From DAOUAJ01 sp034433615 (GTDB lineage: Bacteria > Chloroflexota > Anaerolineae > DUEN01): a DNA stretch of 13,415 bases. The translations under genes were made by a program, and so were the position numbers. Positions 7,740-13,415 of the stretch are shown piece by piece. A model generated the notes under the pieces. It saw only the letters and a list, made by a program, of their open reading frames with translations, did not search any database and was not told where the DNA came from. The first letter of the stretch is position 1; every line of letters begins with the position of its first letter. Where the stretch lies: positions 1 through 13,415 of the forward strand of contig DAOUAJ010000089.1 of NCBI GenBank assembly GCA_034433615.1, written 5' to 3'.

Positions 7740-8417
7740 ATGGCGGAACGTGTGCTTATTATTGAAGATGAATCCAGTATCGCTGGCTTCCTGCGCCGCG
7801 GCTTGCTTTACGAAGGCTACGAGGTCGAGGTCGCGATGGATGGGGAGTCTGGACTGGCAGCGGCTCGCGACCGCCCGCCTGACGCGGTGATCCTGGACAT
7901 CCTGCTGCCAGGAATTGATGGGATGGAAGTCTGTCGGCGCCTACGCGCCGCTTCAGACGTACCGATCCTCATGCTTACTGCTAAAGACGCCGTACCCGAC
8001 CGGGTGGCCGGCCTGGACGCTGGCGCAGATGATTATCTGGTCAAGCCGTTCGCCTTCGAGGAATTGCTGGCCCGACTGCGCGCTATCCTGCGGCGACGCC
8101 AACCTGCGACGACGCAGGAAGTGCTCCGGTTTGCCGATCTGACTTTGAATCTCCTGACCCGTCAGGTGTGGCGAGGGCAGCGTGCCATCGAGCTGACGGC
8201 CAAAGAATTCGACGTCCTGGAGATGTTCATGCGCCACCCGCGCCAGGTGCTCACCCGGGACATCCTGTATGAACGCATTTGGGGGTACGATTACAGCGGG
8301 GAGTCTAACATCATCGAGGTTTACATCCGTTATCTGCGTACCAAACTGGAAGCAGGCGGTGAGCCTCGCTTATTGCACACCGTACGGGGGGTAGGCTATG
8401 TGTTGCGGGAAGTGTAG
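7740..8417 (+). CDS. OmpR/PhoB family response regulator
   Basis: Cytoplasmic DNA-binding output protein of a two-component system. The 225-residue protein has a complete receiver domain: acidic pocket E9/D10, phospho-acceptor D53 in ILDILLPG, switch T80 in LMLTAKD and K102 in LVKPF. After a linker, the C-terminal winged-helix domain (about 128-223) has the conserved ELTAKEFDVLE start and the RYLRTKLE recognition-helix region, ending in the typical VRGVGYVLR. The sensor kinase starts 86 bp downstream on the same strand and is the obvious partner. The divergent position next to ferritin makes an iron or stress regulon possible, but nothing in the sequence proves it. Confidence 0.96.
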   Translation: MAERVLIIEDESSIAGFLRRGLLYEGYEVEVAMDGESGLAAARDRPPDAVILDILLPGIDGMEVCRRLRAASDVPILMLTAKDAVPDRVAGLDAGADDYLVKPFAFEELLARLRAILRRRQPATTQEVLRFADLTLNLLTRQVWRGQRAIELTAKEFDVLEMFMRHPRQVLTRDILYERIWGYDYSGESNIIEVYIRYLRTKLEAGGEPRLLHTVRGVGYVLREV

Positions 8418-8441
8418 GTGCCAGGAGCCCGCCCAGTTTCA

Positions 8442-8467
8442 GGCGACCACGGAGGGATCGCCCCTAC
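8442..8467. repeat. Intergenic palindromic repeat between regulator and kinase genes
   Basis: GGCGACC (8442-8448) and GGATCGCC (8455-8462) form an imperfect stem around a 6-nt loop, followed by CCTAC to 8467. Read on the minus strand it is a GTAGGGGCGA-type element that looks like a short dispersed hairpin repeat. It lies in the 86-bp gap within an apparent operon, so it could tune the ratio of the two gene products or be a neutral repeat. No second copy is seen in this window. Confidence 0.4.
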
Positions 8468-8503
8468 GTTTGGCCTTCCATAGTAAAATAATGTGGTAGC
8501 ACG

Positions 8504-9943
8504 ATGCCTATCCGCGTTCGCCTCACCCTCTGGTACACCAGTTTGCTGGCGACTATCCTCTTCGTCCTGGGCTTCAGCGTTTATTCTTTCCTCCACCGAG
8601 CGTTGCTCGCCGAGATTGATAACACTATCCGCAGTCAGGCTGAAGGCGTGGTGGCTCTCTTCAACGAGGAAAACGATCCCCTCACGGTGCTTATCCTGGG
8701 GCGGGCGCGCATCCCGGCGATTGACGTCTTCGCTTCACAGGTGTATGTGCAAATCCGGGGACGTGATGGCAATGTCGTCCAGCGTTCCACCAATTTGGGC
8801 GAATTCACGTTGCCTGGACAATGGGAGGTTTTTCGGCTCAGCCTGGCCGGGCGAGCTGTGACATATGAAGTACACATCGGGGATCAGCATATTCGCGTCT
8901 ACAGCGCACCTATTCGCCTGCGCAGCGGTCAGATCATCGGCGTGGTGGAGGTAGGGCAGAGCATGGAAGGGTTAGATGCCACACTGCGTACCCTCCGCCT
9001 GGCGCTGATGGCAGGGTCGGTGGTTGCATTGCTGCTGGCGGGGCTGGTCGGCGTTTTCCTGGCTCGAACCTCTCTTCGTCCTGTAGATGAGATCACACGG
9101 ACGGCTCGCCAGATCGCAGCCGGGCAAGGTCCCGCCGAGTTAGGACGCCGCCTGGACATCCGGCAACCCAACGATGAGGTGGGGCGCCTGGCTTCCACCT
9201 TCAACGAAATGCTGGAACGACTGGAGACGCTTTTTCAGGCTCAACAACGTCTGGTGGCGGATGTCTCCCATGAACTGCGTACGCCTCTGACCACGTTGCG
9301 TGGTAATCTGGACCTGCTGCGTCGCGGTGCTGTAGACGATCCTCAGATGCGCCAGGAAGCGATGATGGCTATGGAGGCGGAGGTTGCCCGCATGAGCCGG
9401 CTCCTGTCCGATCTCCTGTTGCTGGCCCAGGCGGACGCAGGCGTTCAGTTGCAGCTCAAGCCGGTAGAGCTGGACACCTTGCTGTTGGAAGTTTATCGCC
9501 AGGCGCTGGTGATGGCAGCCGGGCGAGTACAAGTGCATCTGGGCCATGAGGATCAGGCGCAGGTGATGGGAGATGCCGATCGCTTGCGTCAGTTGTTGCT
9601 CAATCTGGTTGAGAATGCCATTAAATACACGCCACCGGGCGGCCGGGTGACCCTCTCTCTGGCACGTGAGCCCGGTTGGGTGCGCGTCGCCGTGGCCGAC
9701 ACGGGGATCGGCATCGCGCCTGAGGACCTGCCGCATATCTTCGAGCGCTTCTATCGGGCGGACAAGGCGCGTAGCCGGGCCATGGGTGGCACTGGGCTCG
9801 GGCTTTCCATCGCCCAATGGGTGGCGCAGGCTCATGGTGGGCAGATCACCGTGGAGAGCCGCCTGGGTGAGGGGAGCGTGTTCACGCTGTGGCTGCCCGT
9901 GCCGTCGCCGCACTCGCCTTCCTCCGAGGTGCATCATGGGTGA
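8504..9943 (+). CDS. Membrane sensor histidine kinase with HAMP domain
   Basis: Sensor partner of the adjacent response regulator, 479 residues. A first membrane segment spans about 9-30 and an extracytoplasmic sensor region about 31-165. A second membrane segment follows at about 166-187 and a HAMP linker at about 188-240. The HisKA dimerisation helix carries the phospho-accepting H256 in DVSHELRTPL. The ATPase domain is complete: N box with N367 and N371 (LLNLVENAIKY), G1 box DTGIG (399-403), F box (HIFERFYR, 411-418) and G2 box GGTGLGLS (428-435). The sensor region matches no domain I can name, so the signal is unknown. The ATG at 8504 has only a weak ribosome site (GGTAG), but no better start lies nearby and it precedes the first membrane segment properly. 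Confidence 0.95.
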   Translation: MPIRVRLTLWYTSLLATILFVLGFSVYSFLHRALLAEIDNTIRSQAEGVVALFNEENDPLTVLILGRARIPAIDVFASQVYVQIRGRDGNVVQRSTNLGEFTLPGQWEVFRLSLAGRAVTYEVHIGDQHIRVYSAPIRLRSGQIIGVVEVGQSMEGLDATLRTLRLALMAGSVVALLLAGLVGVFLARTSLRPVDEITRTARQIAAGQGPAELGRRLDIRQPNDEVGRLASTFNEMLERLETLFQAQQRLVADVSHELRTPLTTLRGNLDLLRRGAVDDPQMRQEAMMAMEAEVARMSRLLSDLLLLAQADAGVQLQLKPVELDTLLLEVYRQALVMAAGRVQVHLGHEDQAQVMGDADRLRQLLLNLVENAIKYTPPGGRVTLSLAREPGWVRVAVADTGIGIAPEDLPHIFERFYRADKARSRAMGGTGLGLSIAQWVAQAHGGQITVESRLGEGSVFTLWLPVPSPHSPSSEVHHG

Positions 9944-9989
9944 TGGATGGTCTCGTATTGCGTGGTACGTATTGTGTTGCTCATACTGT

Positions 9990-10027
9990 GGCCCATTAAC
10001 GCGGCGGACAACCTAAAGCAATGGGCC
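9990..10027. terminator. Stem-loop downstream of the histidine kinase
   Basis: GGCCCATT (9990-9997) pairs perfectly with AATGGGCC (10020-10027) around a 22-nt loop. CGCGGC (10000-10005) with GCCGCG (10025-10030) offers an alternative pairing. No T-run follows. It lies 46 bp after the kinase stop and before the oxidoreductase promoter, so it may separate the two transcripts. Confidence 0.35.
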
Positions 10028-10031
10028 GCGT

Positions 10032-10058
10032 CTTACGTTTCACGCTTTACGTTTTACG
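10032..10058 (+). repeat. Imperfect tandem TTACGTTT repeat
   Basis: Two near-identical units, CTTACGTTTCACG (10032-10044) and CTTTACGTTTTACG (10045-10058), lie side by side. They overlap the proposed -35 region of the next gene. This could be an operator or a simple low-complexity repeat. Confidence 0.45.
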
Positions 10059-10075
10059 AAGAAGCGTGGTACACT
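10046..10075 (+). promoter_or_regulatory. Putative promoter of the Gfo/Idh/MocA gene
   Basis: TTTACG (10046-10051), an 18-bp spacer and TACACT (10070-10075) give a moderate sigma70-like match, four of six bases in the -35 box. Transcription would start near 10082, about 48 nt before the chosen ATG. Confidence 0.45.
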
Positions 10076-10129
10076 GCGTCTGATCCGGGACGGCGATGCC
10101 CGTCTCATCTCGGCCCCTGGCCGTCAAAC

Positions 10130-11209
10130 ATGAGTGAACGTATGACTGACAAACTGCGCGTAGGGATCATCGGTTGCGGCGTGGGATTGGCACATGCGCG
10201 TGGCTACGCCCGCTTGCCCAATGTGGCAATCGTGGCGCTGGCCGACGCGAAGCCCGATCGTTTCCGCCGTATCACCGACGAGATTCCGGTCCCCGATCTT
10301 TATACTTCTTATGATGAACTGCTGGCTCGGGATGACATTGATGCGGTGAGCATCGCTCTGCCCAACTTCCTGCACGCGCCCGCTACTCTGGCTGCGCTGG
10401 AGGCAGGCAAACACGTCCTGATTGAGAAGCCGTTGGCGATGACCGTGGCCGAGGGGGAGGCGATGATCGAGGCTGCCCGTCGCACCGGCCGCAAGTTGAT
10501 GATCTGCTTTAACTACCGCTTTCGCGGAGACAGCCAGGTTGTCAAGCAACAGGCCGATGCCGGTGGATTTGGTGAGATATATTTCGCTCGCGCCGGCTGG
10601 TTGCGCCAGACAGGCATCCCTGGCATTGGAAGCTGGTTCACCGATAAGGCGCAATCAGGCGGTGGTCCACTGATTGACCTGGGCGTGCACGTCCTTGATC
10701 TGGCCCTCTGGCTGATGGGTTCACCTGAGCCGGTGGCGGTTACTGGCGCTACCTATGCCAAGTTCGGCCCGCGCGGCCGCGGCGGCTGGGGTGGCACTCG
10801 CTTCTCTGTCGGCGAGGGAAGCTACACTGTTGAGGACATGGCCACCGGCTACGTGCGCTTCGTTAACGGGGCCACCCTGGCATTGGAAGTGAGCTGGGCC
10901 AGCTTCACCAGCCATCGTGATGACTATTATGTGCACCTGTTCGGCACGGAAGGGGGGGCCGAACTGAACGTTAAGCAATACGGGTTTGCCGATAATGTGC
11001 GTTTCTTTGGTGAAATGGCGGGCACTTTTGTAGAAGTAAAGCCTCGCTACATCGAGGGAGGCGGTCACGAGTCGGCTGTGGCGGAGTTTGTGCGCTGCAT
11101 CCTGGAAGACAAGGATCCGGTGCCCGGCGGCGAGGACGGACTGCGCGTGTTGCGCATCATAGATGCGCTGTACCGGTCAGCCGAGGCCGGGCGCGAGATG
11201 GTGATTTAG
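10130..11209 (+). CDS. Gfo/Idh/MocA family NAD(P)-dependent oxidoreductase
   Basis: Soluble dehydrogenase of the glucose-fructose oxidoreductase/inositol dehydrogenase family, typically acting on sugars, inositols or their derivatives; 359 residues. The N-terminal Rossmann fold starts at LRVGIIGCG (9-17). IEKPLAMT (98-105) carries the conserved E99-K100-P101 near the nicotinamide. GGGPLIDLGVH (177-187) holds D183 and H187, the usual catalytic pair. The glycine loop reads GCGVGLAH, one residue shorter than the common GxGxxGxxH form. The start at 10130 is chosen because the frame upstream, open back to 9947, is not family-like. ATG 10142 is an equally plausible start, since neither has a clear ribosome site. 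The gene probably forms its own unit, with no sugar transporter beside it. Substrate unknown. Confidence 0.9.
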   Translation: MSERMTDKLRVGIIGCGVGLAHARGYARLPNVAIVALADAKPDRFRRITDEIPVPDLYTSYDELLARDDIDAVSIALPNFLHAPATLAALEAGKHVLIEKPLAMTVAEGEAMIEAARRTGRKLMICFNYRFRGDSQVVKQQADAGGFGEIYFARAGWLRQTGIPGIGSWFTDKAQSGGGPLIDLGVHVLDLALWLMGSPEPVAVTGATYAKFGPRGRGGWGGTRFSVGEGSYTVEDMATGYVRFVNGATLALEVSWASFTSHRDDYYVHLFGTEGGAELNVKQYGFADNVRFFGEMAGTFVEVKPRYIEGGGHESAVAEFVRCILEDKDPVPGGEDGLRVLRIIDALYRSAEAGREMVI

Positions 11210-11232
11210 ACCGATGGCTGTTTCAATCCGTG

Positions 11233-11261
11233 TTGTGTTATAATATTATGTGATGTATAGG
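11233..11261 (+). promoter_or_regulatory. Promoter upstream of the RAMP gene
   Basis: An extended -10 element, TG-T-TATAAT, is present at 11236-11244. An overlapping alternative is TTGTGT (11233-11238), a 17-bp spacer and TATAGG (11256-11261). Either would give a leader of roughly 110-125 nt before the RAMP gene, so this gene probably starts its own transcript rather than relying on the oxidoreductase. Confidence 0.5.
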
Positions 11262-11296
11262 TCGTTGGAGTCTTACGGCTAAAAAACGCTAATGTA

Positions 11297-11343
11297 GTGG
11301 ACCGATTCCACATGAGAAATGGGATTCTGTTTTTCACGTGGAA
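11297..11343 (+). promoter_or_regulatory. Cluster of GTGGA/TTCCAC dyads in the RAMP leader
   Basis: Three half-sites lie between the promoter and the RAMP gene: GTGGA (11297-11301), TTCCACATG (11306-11314) and CACGTGGAA (11335-11343). The first two form a hairpin with a 5-nt loop. The second and third form a longer dyad matching at 8 of 9 positions, with a CACGTG palindrome at 11335-11340. This could be an operator for a dimeric repressor or a leader RNA structure. Confidence 0.4.
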
Positions 11344-11375
11344 CTACGGAGACACGCCAGGAGAGGAGGAACAGG

Positions 11376-13415
11376 ATGATTTACCGGGGTAAGATTATCG
11401 CAGAGACGCCGATTTATCGGGGGAATGCCCGCAAGACGTTATTCACCAGGGACGGGGATGGGACACAACGACTGGTCTCGCTGGCTGGGGAGATTTCCGG
11501 AACAGCTCAGGCCCTGATGGATGCCTTCATCGGCCAATCGCGTGATGGCAAAAACATCGGGCTGCTCAACCGGCTATGGCTGCGTCTGTACGGCGATCCT
11601 ATGCCTGAGGGCTTGATCACGAAGGTGGACTGTCGGTTGCAGGAATCCTCTTACCCGCGCGATGGCTTCTTCGACCTGCGCATGGGCCTCAGGTTAGATG
11701 AGGACCGCTGGGCCGCCGAGGCCAACGCGAACTACAAGATGGAAACAGTGTTCCGCAACACCGCTTTCGACTTCGTGATAACGGTCAACGAGACGGTCCT
11801 GCAAAGGGGTGACAACGCGGCACGGTTGTACTACGTCCTTCAGGAGCTCCGCGAAGGCCGCTTCTGGTTCGGCGCAGGCAAGAGCAAGGGGCTTGGCCGT
11901 GTGCGGCTGGAGATGGAGCTTCCGCCCCCAACTTCCACAGCACCTCCGGTCAGGCCCGAGGCTAACCATCTGCAGATCGCCTTGACCTTCAACGCCATGA
12001 ACCCTGTGTTGGTCGGCTGGAACTGGGGCAAGGTAGATCCCGAAGTTCCTGCCTTCGCCGCGATTGAGGGCCGCCTATTGGTCGAGGCGATGCGCGACCT
12101 CCCTGATCCCGTTCGCAAGCGGCTGGAGATGGTGATCGGTGGGCCGATCCTCAGCCCGGAGGACTGGAAACGAAGGCTGGCCGAATACTTGCCCCGCATC
12201 ATCGCAGTCTGGCTGCAGGAACAATCCTTTGGGGAGGTGGAGGTCTGGACCCTGCACGCGCCAGCTTTAGCCAAGTTAAGCAAGGGGAAGCACCCGCTCT
12301 CGCAAAAGGTGATCGAAGCAGCTCAACCGCTGTGCGAACAGCCCTTCCCCAGCCAGGAAGCCGCTGAGACCGCTCTCAAAGAGGCCTTAGGCGGGAAGGC
12401 CAACATGGCCAGGCGCATCCTGGAGGTAATGGAGCATCAACGCCAGACCAGCCAGCAGCTCAATCGCGAGGCCTGGCTCCAGATCGCAGGCGCTCTGAGC
12501 CTGGATTCGGATCTGGAGGTGCAGGTGGCTACTCGGATTCACGATGAGGCCGCGTTGACCAGGACTCTCGCGCAGGCATGCGAGCGCGCTCTGCCCCGAC
12601 TTTACATGCAGGTAGATCAACAGATCACCTTGTTGCAGAGCGACGCCTGGGTAGACGCGGAGATCGCCAGCCGCGAGGCCCACCTTCTGATCAAGACCAT
12701 GCTGCTGGAAGGCAAGATCAGCGAGCAACAGTGGGGCAATCGAAGCCAGCCACCTGAAGGGGTCAGCCTGGCGGCCTGGCGGAGCTTCCTGGATGAGCAC
12801 AGTCGCGTGCGTTACCAACACATCGCGAGCCCCGTCAACCTGCGCAAGAGCATCACGAACGACCGCAATTTTATCGCCTTCCTTAAAGGCTATCGGGGGC
12901 GGGTTCGCCAGGAGCTTTCACAGCCTCACCACGTGGATTTTCGGGCGGGTGGCCCCTTCAATCGCGAGATCTCCCGCAAGTACGGCAAGCCCTACGATAC
13001 CATGTTCATGCGTATGCTTTCGTGGTCCCCTTCCTCTCAAGAACAGGGAGCGTGGGAGATCTACATTCCCGGCAGCACCATCAAAGGGGCTTTCAGGAAG
13101 CGGGCTTCGCAGGTGTTGAAGACCCTCTGGGGTGAATCTGACCGGACGACCGAGCTCCTGGATTACCTCTTCGGCGCCCAGGGACGCAGGGGGGCAGTTC
13201 TCTTCTCCGACGCGTATCTGGCGGATCCGCAACAGCCGGAGCGGGTCTGGTGTTCGATGGACGGAGTTCGGATGGACCCTCAGACGGGTCGCCCGGTGGA
13301 AACGGCCAAGCACGACTACCTTTTCGCTTACGGCGACCAGCTCGTGTTCCAGCTCCATCTGGACATTCAGGATATCGCGGAAGGTGACCTGCCAGCGCTC
13401 GCCATCCTGGCCCAT
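11376..13415 (+). CDS. Multi-domain RAMP (Cas7/Csm3-like) protein, probable type III CRISPR effector subunit (3' partial)
   Basis: Open frame of 680 codons with no stop, running off the window; the start has an excellent ribosome site (GAGGAGG at 11363-11369, six bases before ATG). Residues 1 to about 182 look like one RAMP fold: a first strand (GKIIAETPIYRG), a KMETVFRNTAFDF segment (121-133) and the glycine loop FGAGKSKGLGRV (165-176). A second strand-like start (LQIALTFNAMNPVLVG) begins near 199. Residues about 230-480 are mostly helical. A Csm3/Cas7-like module follows, with IPGSTIKGAFRKR (564-576), LFG (598-600) and LFSDAYL (609-615). RAMP proteins bind crRNA in type III CRISPR effectors, and Cas7 subunits cut target RNA through a loop aspartate that I cannot place here. 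The protein is longer than a single Csm3 or Cmr4. No zinc-binding cysteine sets like those of Cas7-11 are visible. Fold family is fairly sure; subtype and role are inferred. Confidence 0.8.
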   Translation, partial: MIYRGKIIAETPIYRGNARKTLFTRDGDGTQRLVSLAGEISGTAQALMDAFIGQSRDGKNIGLLNRLWLRLYGDPMPEGLITKVDCRLQESSYPRDGFFDLRMGLRLDEDRWAAEANANYKMETVFRNTAFDFVITVNETVLQRGDNAARLYYVLQELREGRFWFGAGKSKGLGRVRLEMELPPPTSTAPPVRPEANHLQIALTFNAMNPVLVGWNWGKVDPEVPAFAAIEGRLLVEAMRDLPDPVRKRLEMVIGGPILSPEDWKRRLAEYLPRIIAVWLQEQSFGEVEVWTLHAPALAKLSKGKHPLSQKVIEAAQPLCEQPFPSQEAAETALKEALGGKANMARRILEVMEHQRQTSQQLNREAWLQIAGALSLDSDLEVQVATRIHDEAALTRTLAQACERALPRLYMQVDQQITLLQSDAWVDAEIASREAHLLIKTMLLEGKISEQQWGNRSQPPEGVSLAAWRSFLDEHSRVRYQHIASPVNLRKSITNDRNFIAFLKGYRGRVRQELSQPHHVDFRAGGPFNREISRKYGKPYDTMFMRMLSWSPSSQEQGAWEIYIPGSTIKGAFRKRASQVLKTLWGESDRTTELLDYLFGAQGRRGAVLFSDAYLADPQQPERVWCSMDGVRMDPQTGRPVETAKHDYLFAYGDQLVFQLHLDIQDIAEGDLPALAILAH

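Noticed and set aside
9947..10129. N-terminal extension of the oxidoreductase in the same frame
   Set aside because: It crosses the stem-loop, tandem repeat and probable promoter, and precedes the normal Rossmann start. No homology is recognisable.
11220..11230. GTTTCAATCCG resembling the start of some CRISPR repeats, near the RAMP gene
   Set aside because: Only one short copy, no repeat-spacer periodicity in the window, and the following bases form an AT-rich promoter instead.
11840..12821. Minus-strand frames of 144-147 codons within the RAMP gene
   Set aside because: Shadows of the 680-codon plus-strand frame; no ribosome sites or recognisable domains.
12918..13415. 165-codon minus-strand frame at the right edge
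   Set aside because: Antisense to the RAMP frame, which carries the IPGSTIKGAF and LFSDAYL motifs and a strong ribosome site. The antisense product shows no known motif.

Overview
The window is GC-rich, gene-dense bacterial DNA. No single gene fixes the taxon. The mix suggests a Chloroflexota-like, possibly thermophilic, lineage: a large bacterial alpha-2-macroglobulin, a family 5 uracil-DNA glycosylase, an FGGY kinase, a Gfo/Idh/MocA oxidoreductase, short GC-rich hairpin repeats between genes, and a RAMP protein. That assignment is inference.

Layout. (1) About 1-4396 (+): most of an alpha-2-macroglobulin family protein, open at its 5' end, with a canonical GCFEQ thioester. Where the bait region should lie it has a hydrophobic hairpin with a lipobox-like LLSC. 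(2) 4397-4626: a gap between convergent genes holding a perfect 16-bp stem-loop and a smaller hairpin. (3) 4627-6870 (-): a family 5 uracil-DNA glycosylase behind an FGGY carbohydrate kinase, 27 bp apart and probably co-transcribed. (4) 6962-7450 (-): a non-haem ferritin with all FtnA iron ligands. (5) 7740-9943 (+): an OmpR-type response regulator and its HAMP-containing sensor histidine kinase, transcribed divergently from the ferritin behind a good TATAAT promoter. (6) 10130-11209 (+): a Gfo/Idh/MocA sugar-type oxidoreductase with its own promoter. (7) 11376-13415 (+): an open frame of 680 codons without a stop that runs off the window. It encodes a large multi-domain RAMP (Cas7/Csm3-like) protein, preceded by a strong Shine-Dalgarno and a dyad-rich leader.

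How the parts relate. The regulator/kinase pair is a standard two-component system. The FGGY kinase and the Gfo/Idh/MocA enzyme both suggest sugar metabolism but sit in separate units. The alpha-2-macroglobulin is probably an envelope protease trap. The RAMP protein is the likely edge of a type III CRISPR-Cas or related RNA-targeting locus that continues to the right. Inside the window there is no CRISPR array, cas10, cas1/cas2 or cas6, so the subtype is undetermined. The RAMP gene is the most interesting item, followed by the membrane hairpin in the alpha-2-macroglobulin.
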